Positions 22,582-22,793 of a stretch of 22,793 nucleotides of DNA are shown piece by piece (position 1 is the stretch's first letter; each line of letters starts with the position of its first letter). The position numbers were made by a program, and so were the translations under genes. Origin of the DNA: SIG603 sp964370115 (GTDB taxonomy: Bacteria > Bacillota > Clostridia > Oscillospirales > Acutalibacteraceae); assembly GCA_964370115.1 (NCBI GenBank), contig CAYJIA010000036.1, positions 1 to 22,793 on the forward strand, read 5' to 3'. Below the pieces are notes generated by a model. That model had not been told where the DNA came from. It did not search any database and saw only the letters and a list, made by a program, of their open reading frames with translations.

Positions 22582-22710
22582 TTACGGAACGAGCAACCCG
22601 TCCCCTATAGAAAAATTTAAAGATTTCATCGTAGGGGCGACGTTTCGTCGTCCGAAAATTTCCACAGATGATAGTAAAACACCGTAGGGCAAGGGCTCTG
22701 CTCTTGCCTT
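22582..22710. repeat. REP-like palindromic repeat cluster upstream of thiI
   Basis: Two units begin GTAGGG and fold into hairpins: 22635-22642 with 22646-22653 (loop TTT, one G-T) and 22688-22696 with 22700-22708 (loop TCT, one G-T). A third unit near 22584-22608 appears in reverse, reading TAGGGGACGGGTTGCTCG on the minus strand. Such GTAGGGG hairpins resemble dispersed repeats that I have seen in gut Clostridia. No gene is visible in 22514-22748. Confidence 0.65.
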
Positions 22711-22748
22711 ATCAAGATATCGCACACAAATAAAATATGGAGTAAAAA

Positions 22749-22793
22749 ATGAAAGAAATTATACTAATTAAGCTTGGAGAAATAGTTTTAAAG
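22749..22793 (+). CDS. thiI: tRNA 4-thiouridine synthetase ThiI, 5' end only
   Basis: Only 15 codons are in the window (MKEIILIKLGEIVLK), cut off by the window end. They match the very conserved N-terminus of clostridial ThiI, typically M-x-x-I-I-L-x-K-x-G-E-I-x-L-K-G. GGAG at 22739-22742 provides the ribosome binding site. ThiI transfers persulfide sulfur from a cysteine desulfurase to U8 of tRNA and to the thiamine pathway, which fits the desulfurase gene upstream. Its domains cannot be checked from this fragment. Confidence 0.82.
   Translation, partial: MKEIILIKLGEIVLK

Noticed and set aside
1..22793. Prophage or conjugative element
   Set aside because: No integrase, transposase, relaxase, structural phage gene or tRNA attachment site is visible; the only mobile-looking part is the toxin-antitoxin and repeat segment near the right end.

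Overview
The window looks like chromosomal DNA of a low-GC, Gram-positive, gut-associated Clostridia-type bacterium. The reasons are the AT-rich sequence, strong AGGAGG-type ribosome binding sites, occasional GTG/TTG starts, sigma-A-like promoters, a lipoprotein with a Firmicutes-style signal, a diacylglycerol glucosyltransferase, and a choloylglycine hydrolase very close in its motifs to the Clostridium perfringens bile salt hydrolase. No rRNA, tRNA, CRISPR array, phage gene or transposase is visible. The species cannot be fixed from the sequence alone.

Layout. (1) Positions 1-3950: a terminator of an upstream gene, a sigma-A promoter, then three co-directional genes: an 8-TM sensor with no visible ATP-binding domain, a second membrane sensor that has a complete HisKA_3/HATPase kinase core, and a NarL-type response regulator, closed by a perfect terminator. 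(2) Positions 3989-6998: an extended -10 promoter drives a lone receiver-like protein without the phosphorylation residues, a 4-TM protein, a Ser/Glu-rich lipoprotein and a DUF4428 zinc-finger protein. (3) Positions 7066-9818, minus strand: a Gfo/Idh/MocA oxidoreductase, a 270-bp intergenic region packed with consecutive palindromes, then a stomatin (SPFH) protein and an NfeD-like protein in one operon. (4) Positions 9888-12110: a DUF5685 protein, a J-domain protein with a cysteine-rich tail, and a multi-TM protein. (5) Positions 12128-14490: a bile salt hydrolase and an MFS transporter, transcribed divergently from interlocked promoters. (6) Positions 14491-17324, minus strand: a YbiT-like ABC-F ATPase and an MGDG-synthase-type glycosyltransferase. 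(7) Positions 17408-21467: nadE, a D-2-hydroxyacid dehydrogenase and a cysteine desulfurase, tightly spaced. (8) Positions 21509-22793: a complete RelB/DinJ-YafQ toxin-antitoxin module with a promoter and a perfect operator palindrome, a small membrane-anchored protein, a REP-like repeat cluster, and the first 15 codons of thiI, cut by the window edge.

How the parts fit together. The first operon looks like a two-component system whose input is split over two membrane proteins, and the envelope-protein unit just downstream carries another receiver-fold protein. The nadE operon ends in a cysteine desulfurase, the usual sulfur donor to ThiI. Here thiI lies 1.3 kb further on, separated by the toxin-antitoxin module and repeats, which suggests insertion into an ancestral desulfurase-thiI neighbourhood. 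The bile salt hydrolase and transporter form a plausible host-interaction pair. The most unusual items are the split sensor with its pseudo-receiver neighbour, the palindrome array, the Cys-rich J-protein/DUF5685 operon, and the toxin-antitoxin insertion.
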